Shown here piece by piece: positions 8,661 to 17,348 of a stretch of DNA of 48,832 nucleotides (positions within the stretch are counted from its first letter, which is position 1; the number at the start of each line of letters is the position of its first letter). Both the position numbers and the translations under genes were made by a program. This stretch comes from Rhodovarius sp. (lineage in GTDB: Bacteria > Pseudomonadota > Alphaproteobacteria > Acetobacterales > Acetobacteraceae): contig JANWYF010000117.1 of NCBI GenBank assembly GCA_025057055.1, forward strand, positions 1 through 48,832, read 5' to 3'. The notes beneath the pieces were generated by a model, which saw only the letters and a list, made by a program, of their open reading frames with translations, was not told the origin of the DNA and did no database searches.

Positions 8661-11158
8661 CCGCCCCAGCCCTGACGCCCATCGAAGCCGCCCTCGCCGG
8701 CCTCCTGCACGACGGCGGCAAGCTCGCCTAGCGCGCGCACCCGAACGAGGAGGCGCTGACCCGCGCCTATGCCGAGGCCGGGCGCGATCTGGCCGGCACG
8801 CAAAGCGCCATCCTGCCGGCGCGCGACGGCCGCTACACCCACAGGCATGCGCTGTGGAGCGACTACGCGCTGCTTGCCGCTGCGCAGGCCGGCGCCCGCT
8901 GGCCGAAGGAGCTGGACGGCGCCCGGCTGGAGGCGGTGGCCGTCCGCCACCACGCGCCGCGCCATGACGACGCTGGCGACTGGATCCTCGCCGAGGCCGA
9001 CCGCCTTGCCTTTGGCCTGGAGCGCAAGCAGCGGGACGAGGAGGCGGAGGCGAAGGGGCTGCCGCTGCGCGAGGTGGAGCTCGCGGCCCTGCTGCCCGCG
9101 CTCGACATCGGGCACGGCGTGCCGGCCGGACCGGCGCGGCGCCATCCCGCCGAGGAACTCTCGCCCGGGGCCCTGCTCCCGCGGGCCGGCAGCCCGGGCG
9201 ACCAGCCGCGGCGCTACGGGCTGCTGTGGGATGCGTGGCTCAGGCGGTATGTCGGCATCGCGCGGCATGGCCTCTCGCCACGCCGCCTGGAGCAGGCGAT
9301 CCTCGGCCTGTCGGAGCGGCTGCTGTGGGCGGTGCCCTCCTCCACGGTGGACCAGCCGGACGTGTCGCTGCACGACCACGCCCGCGCCGTCGCCGCGATC
9401 GCCGCGTGCCTCGCCGCGTGGCATCGCGCGCACGGGGCCTTCGACGTCGCCGCCGTGAAGGATCGGGCGGCGCCCAAGTTCCGTCTCGCCGCCCTCGATC
9501 TCTCCGGCATCCAGAACGCGCTGTTCCGCCTCGCCGGCCGGGGCGGGGCGAGCCGCATCCTGCGCGCGCGGTCCTTCCTGATGGGCCAGACGGTGGAGGC
9601 GGCGCTGCATCTGCTGCTCGATCGGCTCGATCTGCCCTTCTCCACCGTGCTGATCCATGCCGGGGGCAAGGCCGAACTGCTGCTGCCCGACCTGCCCGAC
9701 CTCCCGGCGCGGCTCGAGGAGATGCGGGAGGTGCTCGATCGCTGGATGGTCGAACACTGGCAGGGCGATCTGGCGCTGATCCTCGCCGCGGGCCCGGCCT
9801 TCGCCGCCGGCGAGTTCCTCCGCAAGGGCAAGGCGGGCGAGGTGGCGGAGGGCTATCGCCGGCAGCGCGACAGCCTGGCGCAGGCGCTGGAGGAGGCGAA
9901 GCTCCGTCCCTTCTCTGCGTGGCGCGGCGGCGGAGGACATGTCGGGACCGGGGTGATCCCCGCCCCCTTCGATCAGGCTGACGGCGCCTGCGCGACCTGC
10001 GGCGTTCGCCCCGCGGTACGGCAGGGGGCCCTGGACCGGCAGCGCCGCTGCCATGTCTGCGATGCCGCCCATGCCCTCGGCCAGGCGCTGCCCAAGGCCG
10101 AGGGCCATGCGCTGCTGGCGGCCGGCAGCGGCGCGGATGCGCCGGCAGCCCTGCCAAGCGGGATCAAGCTCGCACCCTGGCCTGCCCGCGGCCCGGAGGC
10201 CCTGAGCGTCACGAGCGCCGTGGCGGAGGAGGCGGGCAGCGCCGTCTATCGCCCCTTCGCCCATGTGCCCCGGATCACGGATCCCGAGGACAGGCGCTAC
10301 CGCCACGCGGGTGTGGGCGCCGAGGATGGCGAGACCTTCGCCCGCGGCGACCTGATGACCTTCGGCCACATCGGTGCGGAGGCGCTGGAGGAGTGGGACG
10401 GGGGGATCCTCGGGCGCGACCTGCTCGGCATCGTGAAGGCGGATGTGGACCGCCTCGGCGCCATCTTCGCGAGAGGCCTCGGGACGGACCGTTCCCCGGC
10501 GCGGGTCGCGCAGCTCTCCCGCCTCTTGGACGCCTATTTCGGCGAGCGCCTGCCCCGGCTGCTGCACCAGGAGTTTCCCGCGACCTACACCGTCTATGCC
10601 GGCGGCGACGACCTGCTGCTGGTCGCGCCGTGGCGCTTCGCGCTCCCGCTCGCGCACAGGCTGCGGGAGGATTTCGGGGCCTTCGCCGGCGGCAACCCGA
10701 ATCTCACCCTCTCGGCCGGGGTCGCCTTCGTGCATCCGAAACAGCCGCTGGCCCTGGCGGTGGCGGAGGCGGAGGAGGCCCTCTCCGCCGCCAAGGCCGA
10801 TGGACGCAACCGCTGCGGCGTGTTCGGCCGCACGCTCCCCTGGGAGCGGCTGAAGACGACGCTTGATCTCGCCGACCGGCTGACGGCCGCGGTGCGCGCC
10901 GGGCACCTGCCGCCGACCTTCCTGCACGGCATGGCGTGGTTCGCCGCGCGCCGCGCGCGCGCCGAGGCAGGCGAGACGCGCGCCGCGGATTGGAACGCCA
11001 AGTGGCGATACCAGGAGGCGCGGCTTCTGGACCGGGCAAAGCCGGAGGCGCGGGCGGAGCTGGAGCCGCTGCTGTCGGCCGCGCTGCCGCCGCCCCGGCA
11101 GGCCGCCGAGGCCGAGGCCGAGATCGCGATCACCATCGCGTCGTGGCGCAACCGCTAG
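8657..11158 (+). CDS. cas10: Cas10/Csm1, type III-A large subunit, interrupted by an amber codon
   Basis: Read from GTG 8657 (overlapping the previous stop), the frame encodes 833 residues with one in-frame TAG at 8729-8731, codon 25. The N-terminal HD domain begins LLHDGGKLA, then the stop stands where this family normally has Gln (the usual pattern is HDxGK-x-x-QRA), then RAHPNEEALT, THRHALWSDY, RHHAPRHDD and ILAEADRLAFGLER. A CAG to TAG change explains it. Downstream are a zinc-ribbon pair (C445/C448 and C465/C468), palm residue Asp596 in VKADVDRLG, and the cyclase motif GGDD at 649-652. The cOA-synthesis site therefore looks intact. A product reinitiated at GTG 8936 (740 aa) would lack the HD metal site and hence DNase activity. 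Confidence 0.9.
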
Positions 11159-11177
11159 CGGAGAGGAGAGAGGCCAT

Positions 11178-11738
11178 ATGTCTGGGTTTCGGAACAACAA
11201 CATGCCGGGCCGGGGCAGCTCCCCCCGGCCTGCCGGCGGAGGGAGGCAGCAGGGCCCCGGGCGCCAGCAGCCGGGCGGGCCGGGCGGCGGTGGAGCCGGC
11301 GGCGACGAGCGTGGCAGGCTGGAGGACCTTCTGAGGCCGCCTGCGCAGCCCGTGCGCTATTTCTCGGCCAATGACCCTGCCGCTCCCGACAGCACCCTGT
11401 TCGGGAAGCAGGCGGAGGAGGTGGCAAGGAAGCTCGCCACCGTGCCCGCCAGCCAGCTCCGCCGCTTCTACGCCGAGGTGATGGCGCTGAAGCGCCGCGC
11501 CGAGCTCACCGCGATCAGCGATGCGGAGGTCGTCGCGCAGCTGACGCTGCTGCGCGCCAAGGCGGCCTACACCTGGGGGCGGCAGACCCGCTACCCGGGC
11601 GAACTCGTCGCCTTCTTCACCCGCCATGCCCACAGCGTGACGTCGAAGAAGGATTTCCTGTGCGGCTTCCAGCCGCATTTCGAGGCCGTGATGGCCTTCC
11701 ACAAGGTGTTCGAGGACAAGAGGGGGAACGCGGCATGA
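11178..11738 (+). CDS. csm2: Csm2 small subunit with a long Gly/Arg/Gln-rich leader
   Basis: 186-aa protein. The C-terminal 130 residues are a helical Csm2 domain: ALFGKQ-like TLFGKQAEEVARKL, VPASQLRRFYAEVMALKRR, LLRAKAAYTWGRQ and FCGFQ-type LCGFQPHFEAVMAFHKVFE. Csm2 lines the Csm backbone and contacts target RNA. Residues 1-50 are low-complexity, rich in Gly, Arg, Pro and Gln (for example GGGRQQGPGRQQPGG), making the protein longer than ordinary Csm2 (about 120-150 aa). The ATG at 11178 follows a strong AGGAGAGAGG ribosome site, so the leader is probably translated. The stop overlaps the csm3 start (ATGA). Confidence 0.9.
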   Translation: MSGFRNNNMPGRGSSPRPAGGGRQQGPGRQQPGGPGGGGAGGDERGRLEDLLRPPAQPVRYFSANDPAAPDSTLFGKQAEEVARKLATVPASQLRRFYAEVMALKRRAELTAISDAEVVAQLTLLRAKAAYTWGRQTRYPGELVAFFTRHAHSVTSKKDFLCGFQPHFEAVMAFHKVFEDKRGNAA

Positions 11739-12514
11739 CCGACATCCGCGAAACGGGCCGCGTGCGCCTCGGCGCGCGGCTTCGGCTGAAGTCCGGCCTG
11801 CACATCGGCGCCGGGAAGGACAGCGTGGAGATCGGCGGGATCGACAACCCGCTGATCAAGCACCCCTTCACCGGCGAACCCTACATCCCGGGCTCCTCGC
11901 TCAAGGGCAAGCTGCGCTTCCTGCTGGAGTGGGCCTTCGGAAAGATCCGCGGGGACGGACAGGCGTGGGGGTTCAACGGCGACCAGCCTGCCGACGCCGA
12001 CGACCCGGTGCTGCGCATCTTCGGCAATGCGCTGAAGGACTGGAAAGGCGGACCGACCCGGCTGCTCATGCGCGACGCGCCGCTCTGCGAGGAGGACCGG
12101 AACCGTTACCTCGCGGCGCCCGACAGCTTCTTCGAGGAGAAGACCGAAGTGCTGATCGACCGGATCAGCGGCAAGGCGCATGACAGGGTCGGCCCGCGCC
12201 AGACGGAACGCGTCCCCGCCGGCGTCGCCTTCGATTTCGCCTGCGTCTTCCGCCTCTACGACACCGGCGATGGCGGCGCGCGCGATCTCGCCTGCCTCAA
12301 CTGGCTGATCCAGGGCCTCGCCCTGCTGGAGGAGGATGCGCTCGGCGGTTCGGGCTCCCGCGGCTACGGGCGGATCGCCTTCGAGGAACTCGTGCTCCAT
12401 GCGCCGGAGCGGGAGGCGGTCGCGCTCGACAACCGCTTCCGCGGCCACCGGTTCGATCGCGCCCGGCCCCCGGCCATCCTGCGGGCGGAGGAGATCCTGG
12501 GGGTGCCGGCCTGA
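11735..12514 (+). CDS. csm3: Csm3 backbone RAMP, target-RNA nuclease subunit
   Basis: 259-aa RAMP protein. The N-terminal segment contains SGLHIGAGKD, then GGIDNPLIKHPFTGEPYIPG and SSLKGKLRFLLEW, which is the Csm3/Cmr4 signature. Asp37 in the GIDNP loop corresponds to the catalytic Asp that cuts target RNA at 6-nt intervals in characterised Csm3 proteins, and it is intact. The second RAMP half ends with a Gly-rich LGGSGSRGYGRIAFEEL. Several copies of this subunit would polymerise along the crRNA. The start is set by overlap with the csm2 stop; the end overlaps the csm4 ATG by one base (TGATG). Confidence 0.95.
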   Translation: MTDIRETGRVRLGARLRLKSGLHIGAGKDSVEIGGIDNPLIKHPFTGEPYIPGSSLKGKLRFLLEWAFGKIRGDGQAWGFNGDQPADADDPVLRIFGNALKDWKGGPTRLLMRDAPLCEEDRNRYLAAPDSFFEEKTEVLIDRISGKAHDRVGPRQTERVPAGVAFDFACVFRLYDTGDGGARDLACLNWLIQGLALLEEDALGGSGSRGYGRIAFEELVLHAPEREAVALDNRFRGHRFDRARPPAILRAEEILGVPA

Positions 12515-13476
12515 TGGAACTGCGCCGCTTCCGCCTGCGGCTCGACGTGCTCTCGCCCTTCGCCACACCGCCGGGATCGGGCACGCTGTTCGGGCATCTC
12601 TGCTGGGCCAAGCGGGCGCGCGAGGGGCGCGAGGCCCTGAGAGCCTGGCTGCGGCGCCTGCCCGAGGAGCCGGTGGCGATCTCCGATCTGTTGCCGGCCG
12701 ACCATCTGCCGCGCCCGCTGCTGGCGCCGCCGCCTGGCGGGGAGGCAAGGCAGCCGGAGGACGCGAAGCAGATCAAGAAGCGCCGCTACCTGCCGCTTTC
12801 CGCATGGCGGCGGCTGCGCGCGGCGGCGGACGGGCGGACGCTCGAGGGCCTCCTACGGGAGGCGAAGGGGGACCCGCCCTTCCTCGCGCCGAGGCGCCTC
12901 GCGCACAACCGCATCGACCGCGCCAGCGGCAAGACGCCCGAGGCAGGCGGCGGGGGGCTGTGGTTCGCCGAGGAATTCTGGCCCACGCCGAGGCACCGCG
13001 GCGCACGGCACATCGAGGCGGATCTCTATGTCCGGAGCGCGCTGCCGGCGCGAGCCGTGGAAGACCTGCTCGCCCATGTCGCGGAAACGGGCTTCGGCGC
13101 GGACGCCGGGCTCGGGCGCGGGCGCTTCCATCTCGACGGCAGCGAGCCGGCGGGATGGCTCGACGACGCGCCGCGCGGCGCCGGCGAGGCGCGTATGTTG
13201 TCGCTGTCGCAGGGGGTGGTGACGGAGAACATGCGCGCGGCCCGCTGGCGCCGCTTCGTGCTGTTCGGCAAGCTCGGGCGCGAGATGGTGGCCGAAGGCA
13301 GGCGCCCGTGGAAGCTGCCATTGGTGCTGGCGGAGGCCGGGGCGACCTTCGCCCCCGACGGGCCCGGCCCTTTCGGCGCCTGGGTGACCGGGCTGCATCA
13401 GGATGACGATCCCTCCGACCCGGTCGGCCACAATGCCTGGCACCTCGCCATCCCCTACACGGAGGCGCGCGCATGA
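12514..13476 (+). CDS. csm4: Csm4 RAMP (5'-handle-end subunit)
   Basis: 320-aa protein beginning MELRRFRLRLDVLSPFATPP, then SGTLFGHLCWAKR, the Csm4-type first RAMP half. A mid-region segment RHIEADLYVRSALPARAVED and the Gly-rich TGFGADAGLGRGRFHLDG form the second RAMP half. In known Csm complexes Csm4 caps the crRNA 5' handle and docks Cas10. The identification rests on RAMP features, length and invariant gene order between csm3 and csm5. The start overlaps csm3 by one base and the stop overlaps the csm5 ATG, showing translational coupling along the operon. Confidence 0.9.
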   Translation: MELRRFRLRLDVLSPFATPPGSGTLFGHLCWAKRAREGREALRAWLRRLPEEPVAISDLLPADHLPRPLLAPPPGGEARQPEDAKQIKKRRYLPLSAWRRLRAAADGRTLEGLLREAKGDPPFLAPRRLAHNRIDRASGKTPEAGGGGLWFAEEFWPTPRHRGARHIEADLYVRSALPARAVEDLLAHVAETGFGADAGLGRGRFHLDGSEPAGWLDDAPRGAGEARMLSLSQGVVTENMRAARWRRFVLFGKLGREMVAEGRRPWKLPLVLAEAGATFAPDGPGPFGAWVTGLHQDDDPSDPVGHNAWHLAIPYTEARA

Positions 13477-14705
13477 ATGTCTATGCCGGACCGGAGAGGG
13501 TCATCACCCGCGTGACGCTTCGCCTCGTGCCGCTGACGCCGATCCATATCGGCGACGGCACGGAATGGCGGCCGGACGAATATCTGATCGAGGACGGGCG
13601 GGCGGCATACGACGACGAGAGCACGGATGAACCCGGCTCCGCCGCGGCGCATGCCCCTGCCACGCTCTGCCGCTTCGACCAGCAGGCGGCGATGCGGGCG
13701 ATGACCCCGACGCAGCGGACGGCCTTCGCCACGGCCCTGGATCGCGGCAAGCTGGTGGAGGCGGCGAAGGTGCTGCGCGCGGCCGGGCGGAGCGACATCC
13801 TCGAGCGCATTCCCCTCTCGGCGGCATCCAGGAGCGATCTGGCACGGGCGATGGAGGAACCGCTCCGCGCCGGGGCGGTGAAGCCGTTCATCCGCAGCGG
13901 CGGACGGCCCTATATCCCCGGCTCCTCCATCAAGGGGGCGTTCCGCACGGCGCTTGCCTCGGCCGCATTGCCGCGCGGCAGCCGCGACGATGCCCGCTGG
14001 ACGCACGACTTCGCCTTGACCGATGCCTTCGGGCTCGAGCAGGGAAAGACCGAGACCGATCCCTTGCGCTTCCTCTCGGTTTCGGACGCCGCGCTGCCGG
14101 ATGGCGCCACGCTGGTCGACAAGGCGGAGGTGATGAAGCGTGGCGGCGCTGCGCCATCCGGGGCGAAGGGGGGCGGCGGAATCCAGATGCACTACGAGCG
14201 GACGCGGTCCCTGAGCGAGGACCCGCAGCTGGCCCCGGCCTTCTCCGTCACCCTCGCCGTGGACGGGCGGGCCGCCGGACCGGACGGCGTCAGGCGGCCC
14301 GAGGCGCGCTTCGATCTTTGGCGCGCCTTGCGCGTCACGCGCGATTTCCACGTGAAGCTGTTCAATACGGAGGCCAAGACGTTCTTCGAGGGGCCGACAA
14401 AGGCGCTGCTGACGCAACGTCTGCAGGGCCATTCGGGCCCCGGGAAGGAGCCGCCCTTCACGCAGGCGGGATGGACGCCGGGTTTCCTGCTCCTCCGCCT
14501 CGGCCGCTTCGGGCATTTCGAAAGCAAGTCCCTCGAAGGCGTCCGACGCGGGCAGTTCCTGCAGGCGAGGAATCCCGCCGACAAGATCCGCCCGCCGAAC
14601 GCCTGGGGCGTGACCCGCACCGTCACGCGCGATACCAAGGGCAACCCGATCCCCTTCGGCTGGGTGATCGGCTGGGTGGCGAAGGAGGAACGGCCGCCGT
14701 GCTGA
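13473..14705 (+). CDS. csm5: Csm5 RAMP (crRNA 3'-end subunit)
   Basis: 410-aa RAMP protein. LRLVPLTPIHIGDGTEWRP followed by EYLIEDG is the usual Csm5 opening. PYIPGSSIKGAFRTALASA near residue 150 is the RAMP Gly-rich/helix element, and FLLLRLGRFGHFESKSLEG occurs near the C terminus. Csm5 caps the crRNA 3' end of the Csm complex and helps its maturation. It starts within the csm4 stop (ATGA) and its stop overlaps the GTG of the following Csm6-like gene. Length is within the family's normal range. Confidence 0.92.
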   Translation: MNVYAGPERVITRVTLRLVPLTPIHIGDGTEWRPDEYLIEDGRAAYDDESTDEPGSAAAHAPATLCRFDQQAAMRAMTPTQRTAFATALDRGKLVEAAKVLRAAGRSDILERIPLSAASRSDLARAMEEPLRAGAVKPFIRSGGRPYIPGSSIKGAFRTALASAALPRGSRDDARWTHDFALTDAFGLEQGKTETDPLRFLSVSDAALPDGATLVDKAEVMKRGGAAPSGAKGGGGIQMHYERTRSLSEDPQLAPAFSVTLAVDGRAAGPDGVRRPEARFDLWRALRVTRDFHVKLFNTEAKTFFEGPTKALLTQRLQGHSGPGKEPPFTQAGWTPGFLLLRLGRFGHFESKSLEGVRRGQFLQARNPADKIRPPNAWGVTRTVTRDTKGNPIPFGWVIGWVAKEERPPC

Positions 14706-15967
14706 TCCTCGTCGCCTCCGTCGGGGGCTCGGCTGACCCGATCGCCTCCGCCATCGCGGCGAGGCGGCCAGATCGCGTGGTTTTCCTCGCCTCCGAACCG
14801 CGCGGGGAGAAGCCCGGCTCCGTCGGGGAGATTCCCGGTATCCTCCAGGCGGCCCAGCGCCCGAAGCAGGCGCACGACATCGTCCGTCTGGCGGATCCGG
14901 ATGATCCGGAAGCGGACTTCCTCGCGCTGCGCGAGGCGGTCGGGCGGCTGCGCGCCGATCATCCCGGCGCGCGGCTGCTGTTCGACTACACGGGCGGCAC
15001 GAAATCCATGACGTCCGCCGTCTTCCAATGCGCCCTGGCCATCGCCGGGGCGGAACTGCAGTTCATGGCCGGGCGGCGGGAGGATTTGCGAACCGTCAAG
15101 CCCGGCACCGAACGGCCGACCGCCATCCCCGTCGCATGGCTGCTGGCGGAACGGCAGGAGGCGCGGCTGCGCGCCGCGTGGAAGGCCTTCGACTACGCCG
15201 CCGCAGCGGCTGGCTACCGGCGGCTGCATGAGGATCTCGGCGGCGACGAGAAGGCGCCCGAGGAGCTTCGCCAGCGCCTCGCTGATCTTGCCGCGATCTC
15301 CGAGGCCTTCGAGCTTTGGGATCGCTTCCGGCACGCCGATGCCGCGGCGATCCTCGCCGCCGTGGAGCCGAGGGTGCGCGGGCTCCGGCCGTTCCGCGAG
15401 CAGGCCGAGGCCTGCACCCGGCAGACGCCGGCGCGCATCCTCGACCTCTGGCGCAATGCCGAGCGCTGCGCCGCCCGTGGCCGGCACGATGACGCGGTGG
15501 CGCGGCTCTATCGCCTCGTCGAGTGGATCGCGCAGTGGCGGCTTCACGAGAAGCACGGCCTCGACGCATCGAGGATGGACTGGAACCGTCTTTCCCAGAA
15601 GCAGATCGCGGCCGCCGGGCTTTCGGAGCAGACGGGGAAGAAGACCCTCTCCGGCTCGGTGCAGGCTTGGAAGCTGGTTGCCACAGTGGAGCCGGAGGGT
15701 GTCGTCTCCGAGTTCCTGTCGGCTCCCTTCTCCGCCAAGGATCGGAAGAAGACCGGCGAGGGACGGCTGCGCGACATGCTCGACCTCAGGAACCACTCCA
15801 TCCTGGCGCACGGGGAGCGCCCGCTCGGCGAGGCGGAGTGGGAGAAGTGGATGGTGTTCGCGGACGAACTCCACCGGCGCGTACTCTCGCCGCTGCTGCA
15901 GGAGGCCGGCGTGTCGGGGCGGTTGCCCCCGCAGCTGCCCAGGGATCCGGCCGAGCTCGGCCTGTGA
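14699..15967 (+). CDS. Csm6-like CARF-HEPN ribonuclease (Cas02710 family)
   Basis: 422-aa protein from GTG 14699, overlapping the csm5 stop. The N-terminal CARF domain opens LILVASVGGSADPIASAI and has the ligand-loop sequence FDYTGGTKSMTSAV at about residues 95-108, characteristic of the TIGR02710/Cas02710 family. The C-terminal half is helical and contains R364-NHSILA-H371, an R-x6-H motif fitting the HEPN ribonuclease active site. The expected role is a cOA-activated, non-specific RNase that adds collateral defence to the Csm complex. It is the last gene of the effector operon; 115 nt separate it from cas2. Start and motif are intact, so the effector arm looks functional even though cas10 carries a stop. 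Confidence 0.85.
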   Translation: MLILVASVGGSADPIASAIAARRPDRVVFLASEPRGEKPGSVGEIPGILQAAQRPKQAHDIVRLADPDDPEADFLALREAVGRLRADHPGARLLFDYTGGTKSMTSAVFQCALAIAGAELQFMAGRREDLRTVKPGTERPTAIPVAWLLAERQEARLRAAWKAFDYAAAAAGYRRLHEDLGGDEKAPEELRQRLADLAAISEAFELWDRFRHADAAAILAAVEPRVRGLRPFREQAEACTRQTPARILDLWRNAERCAARGRHDDAVARLYRLVEWIAQWRLHEKHGLDASRMDWNRLSQKQIAAAGLSEQTGKKTLSGSVQAWKLVATVEPEGVVSEFLSAPFSAKDRKKTGEGRLRDMLDLRNHSILAHGERPLGEAEWEKWMVFADELHRRVLSPLLQEAGVSGRLPPQLPRDPAELGL

Positions 15968-16004
15968 GCCCGGCCGCGCTGCTTGACAGGTGAATCCGGA
16001 CGTG

Positions 16005-16027
16005 CGGCCGGCGTTCCGGGCCGGCCG
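16005..16027. other. GC hairpin between the effector and adaptation units
   Basis: CGGCCGG (16005-16011) pairs perfectly with CCGGCCG (16021-16027) over a 9-nt loop, directly left of the ACAATGTTG element. It may end the effector transcript or be part of an operator. There is no T-run, so terminator function is uncertain. Confidence 0.3.
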
Positions 16028-16039
16028 CCGACAATGTTG
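16025..16039. promoter_or_regulatory. element shared by the two cas transcription units (cas2 copy)
   Basis: Exact 15-nt match (CCGCCGACAATGTTG) to the site upstream of cas6, with 43 nt to the cas2 ATG. As at cas6, a GC-rich inverted repeat abuts its left flank. The same spacing in front of both first genes points to co-regulation. No good -35/-10 pair can be assigned around it. Confidence 0.45.
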
Positions 16040-16082
16040 GCGCCGCTGCGGGACTGGGCGGCGGCGGGGTATCCGCCGCGGC

Positions 16083-16367
16083 ATGACGCAGCGCGCCCTC
16101 CACCTCGTGGCCTATGACGTCGCCCATCCGCGGCGCCTTGCGCGCGCCCTGAAGGCCACGCGCGCCCATGCCACCGGCGGGCAGAAGTCGGCGCATGAGT
16201 GCTGGCTGACCGGAACGGAGCGCAAGGCGCTGGTGGGCCGCCTGCGCGCCCTGCTGCATCCGCGGGCCGATCGGATGCTGTCCATCCGGCTAGATCCGCG
16301 GCTGCCGCCGCGGCTGCTCGGCATCGCCGTGCCGCCCGAGCCGCCCGGATTCAGGATCATCGGCTGA
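16083..16367 (+). CDS. cas2: Cas2 (first copy)
   Basis: 94-aa ferredoxin-fold protein. HLVAYDVAHPRRLARALK gives the first strand with the conserved Asp12 and first helix. The middle reads GGQKSAHECWLTGTERKALV, the second strand and helix, and HPRADRMLSIRLDPR follows as usual. Cas2 dimers bridge Cas1 dimers in the spacer-integration complex. The ATG at 16083 gives a normal Cas2 length, and an upstream in-frame extension has no family similarity. It leads the adaptation unit, 4 nt before cas1. It differs clearly from the second Cas2 at 18117, so this is not a recent duplication. Confidence 0.88.
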   Translation: MTQRALHLVAYDVAHPRRLARALKATRAHATGGQKSAHECWLTGTERKALVGRLRALLHPRADRMLSIRLDPRLPPRLLGIAVPPEPPGFRIIG

Positions 16368-16371
16368 TGTC

Positions 16372-17348
16372 ATGACGACGCTCTACATCGACCGCCGCGA
16401 TGCGCTGATCGAGGCGACGGACGGCGCGCTCCTCGTGCGCGGGGCCGAGGGCACGCTTGCCCGCGCGCCGCTCGCGCCGCTCGAGCGCGTGGTGCTGCGG
16501 GGCCCCGCCAGCGTGACCACCGGCGCCATCGCCGCCATCACGGCGCAGGGGGCGTCGCTGCTCGTGCTGTCCGGCCGCCACGGGAGGCTTGCGGGCATCA
16601 TGAGCGGCGCCGCGCATGCGGATGCCGCGATCCGGCTCGGCCAGTTCCGCCTCGCGCTCGACCCTGCCGCGCGCGACGCGATCGGGCGCCTCGTGCTTCG
16701 CCACAAGCTGCTCGGCCAGCACAGGCTCCTGGCCGAGGGGCTGCGGCTGCGGCCGGGCCAGCGCCGGCTGCTCCTGCGCGGGCAGGCGGCGATTGCGGAC
16801 GCGCTGGCGAGGCTGCGCGAGGCCGAGGCCCTGTCCGCGGCGCAGATGATGGGCATCGAGGGCGCCGCGGCGGCGGCGTACTTCGAGGCCTTCGGCGCGC
16901 TGCTGCCGCCCTCGGCCGGCTTCGTCGGGCGAAACCGCCGTCCGCCGCGCGATCCGGCGAATGCGCTGCTGTCGTTCGCCTACACCCTCGCGCATCTGGA
17001 AGCGGTGACGGCGGCGCAGCGCGCCGGCCTCGACCCCGCCGTCGGCTTCCTCCACGGCCTGTTTCCCGGCCGCGAGAGCCTCGCCTGCGACCTTGTCGAG
17101 CCTCTGCGCCCGTTCTGCGAGCGGCTTGTCTGGCGCCTCTCGCCGAGGAGACGCTGCGCGCGGCGCATTTCACCCGGGACGGGGAGGCCTGTCTGCTCGG
17201 CAAGGCCGGGCGGCTCGCGTTCTACGCCGCCTGGGAGGAGGCGGCAGAGCCGCTTCGCCGGAAGCTCCGCCGGGGCCTCAGGCCGCTGGTGCGGGCCGCG
17301 AGGGCGGCTTCCGCTGGCCTGTTTTCCGAGCGAGACGGCGATGCTTGA
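16372..17348 (+). pseudogene. cas1: Cas1 integrase, active site intact but frameshifted near the C terminus
   Basis: The first 255 residues are a normal Cas1: an N-terminal beta-domain (MTTLYIDRRDALIEATDG onward) and a helical domain with metal ligands E163 (GIEGAAAAAYF), H228 (GFLHG), D240 and E243 (CDLVEPLRP). After VWRL (about 17138) the frame breaks. The expected tail, LAEETLRAAHFTRDGE then CLLGKAGRLAFYAAWEE and RRKLRRGLRPLVRAAR, is in the next frame and ends at TGA 17346-17348. One missing base within CGCCTCTCGCC restores a 325-aa protein of typical Cas1 size. As written, the frame instead runs into the following gene and predicts a false 582-aa fusion. It is either a sequencing error or a real inactivation. 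Confidence 0.85.

Noticed and set aside
8729-8731. Pyrrolysine or other programmed recoding at the Cas10 amber codon
   Set aside because: No recoding machinery or downstream structure is visible in this window, and a single C to T change at a conserved Gln explains the codon simply.
8498-11203. A 901-residue open frame on the minus strand opposite cas10
   Set aside because: No family resemblance, composition dominated by Arg/Gly/Ala, and it mirrors a strongly recognised gene. Long antisense frames are expected at this GC content.
15983-15988. Perfect TTGACA as a -35 box for cas2
   Set aside because: No acceptable -10 lies 16-18 nt downstream (the bases there are GC only).
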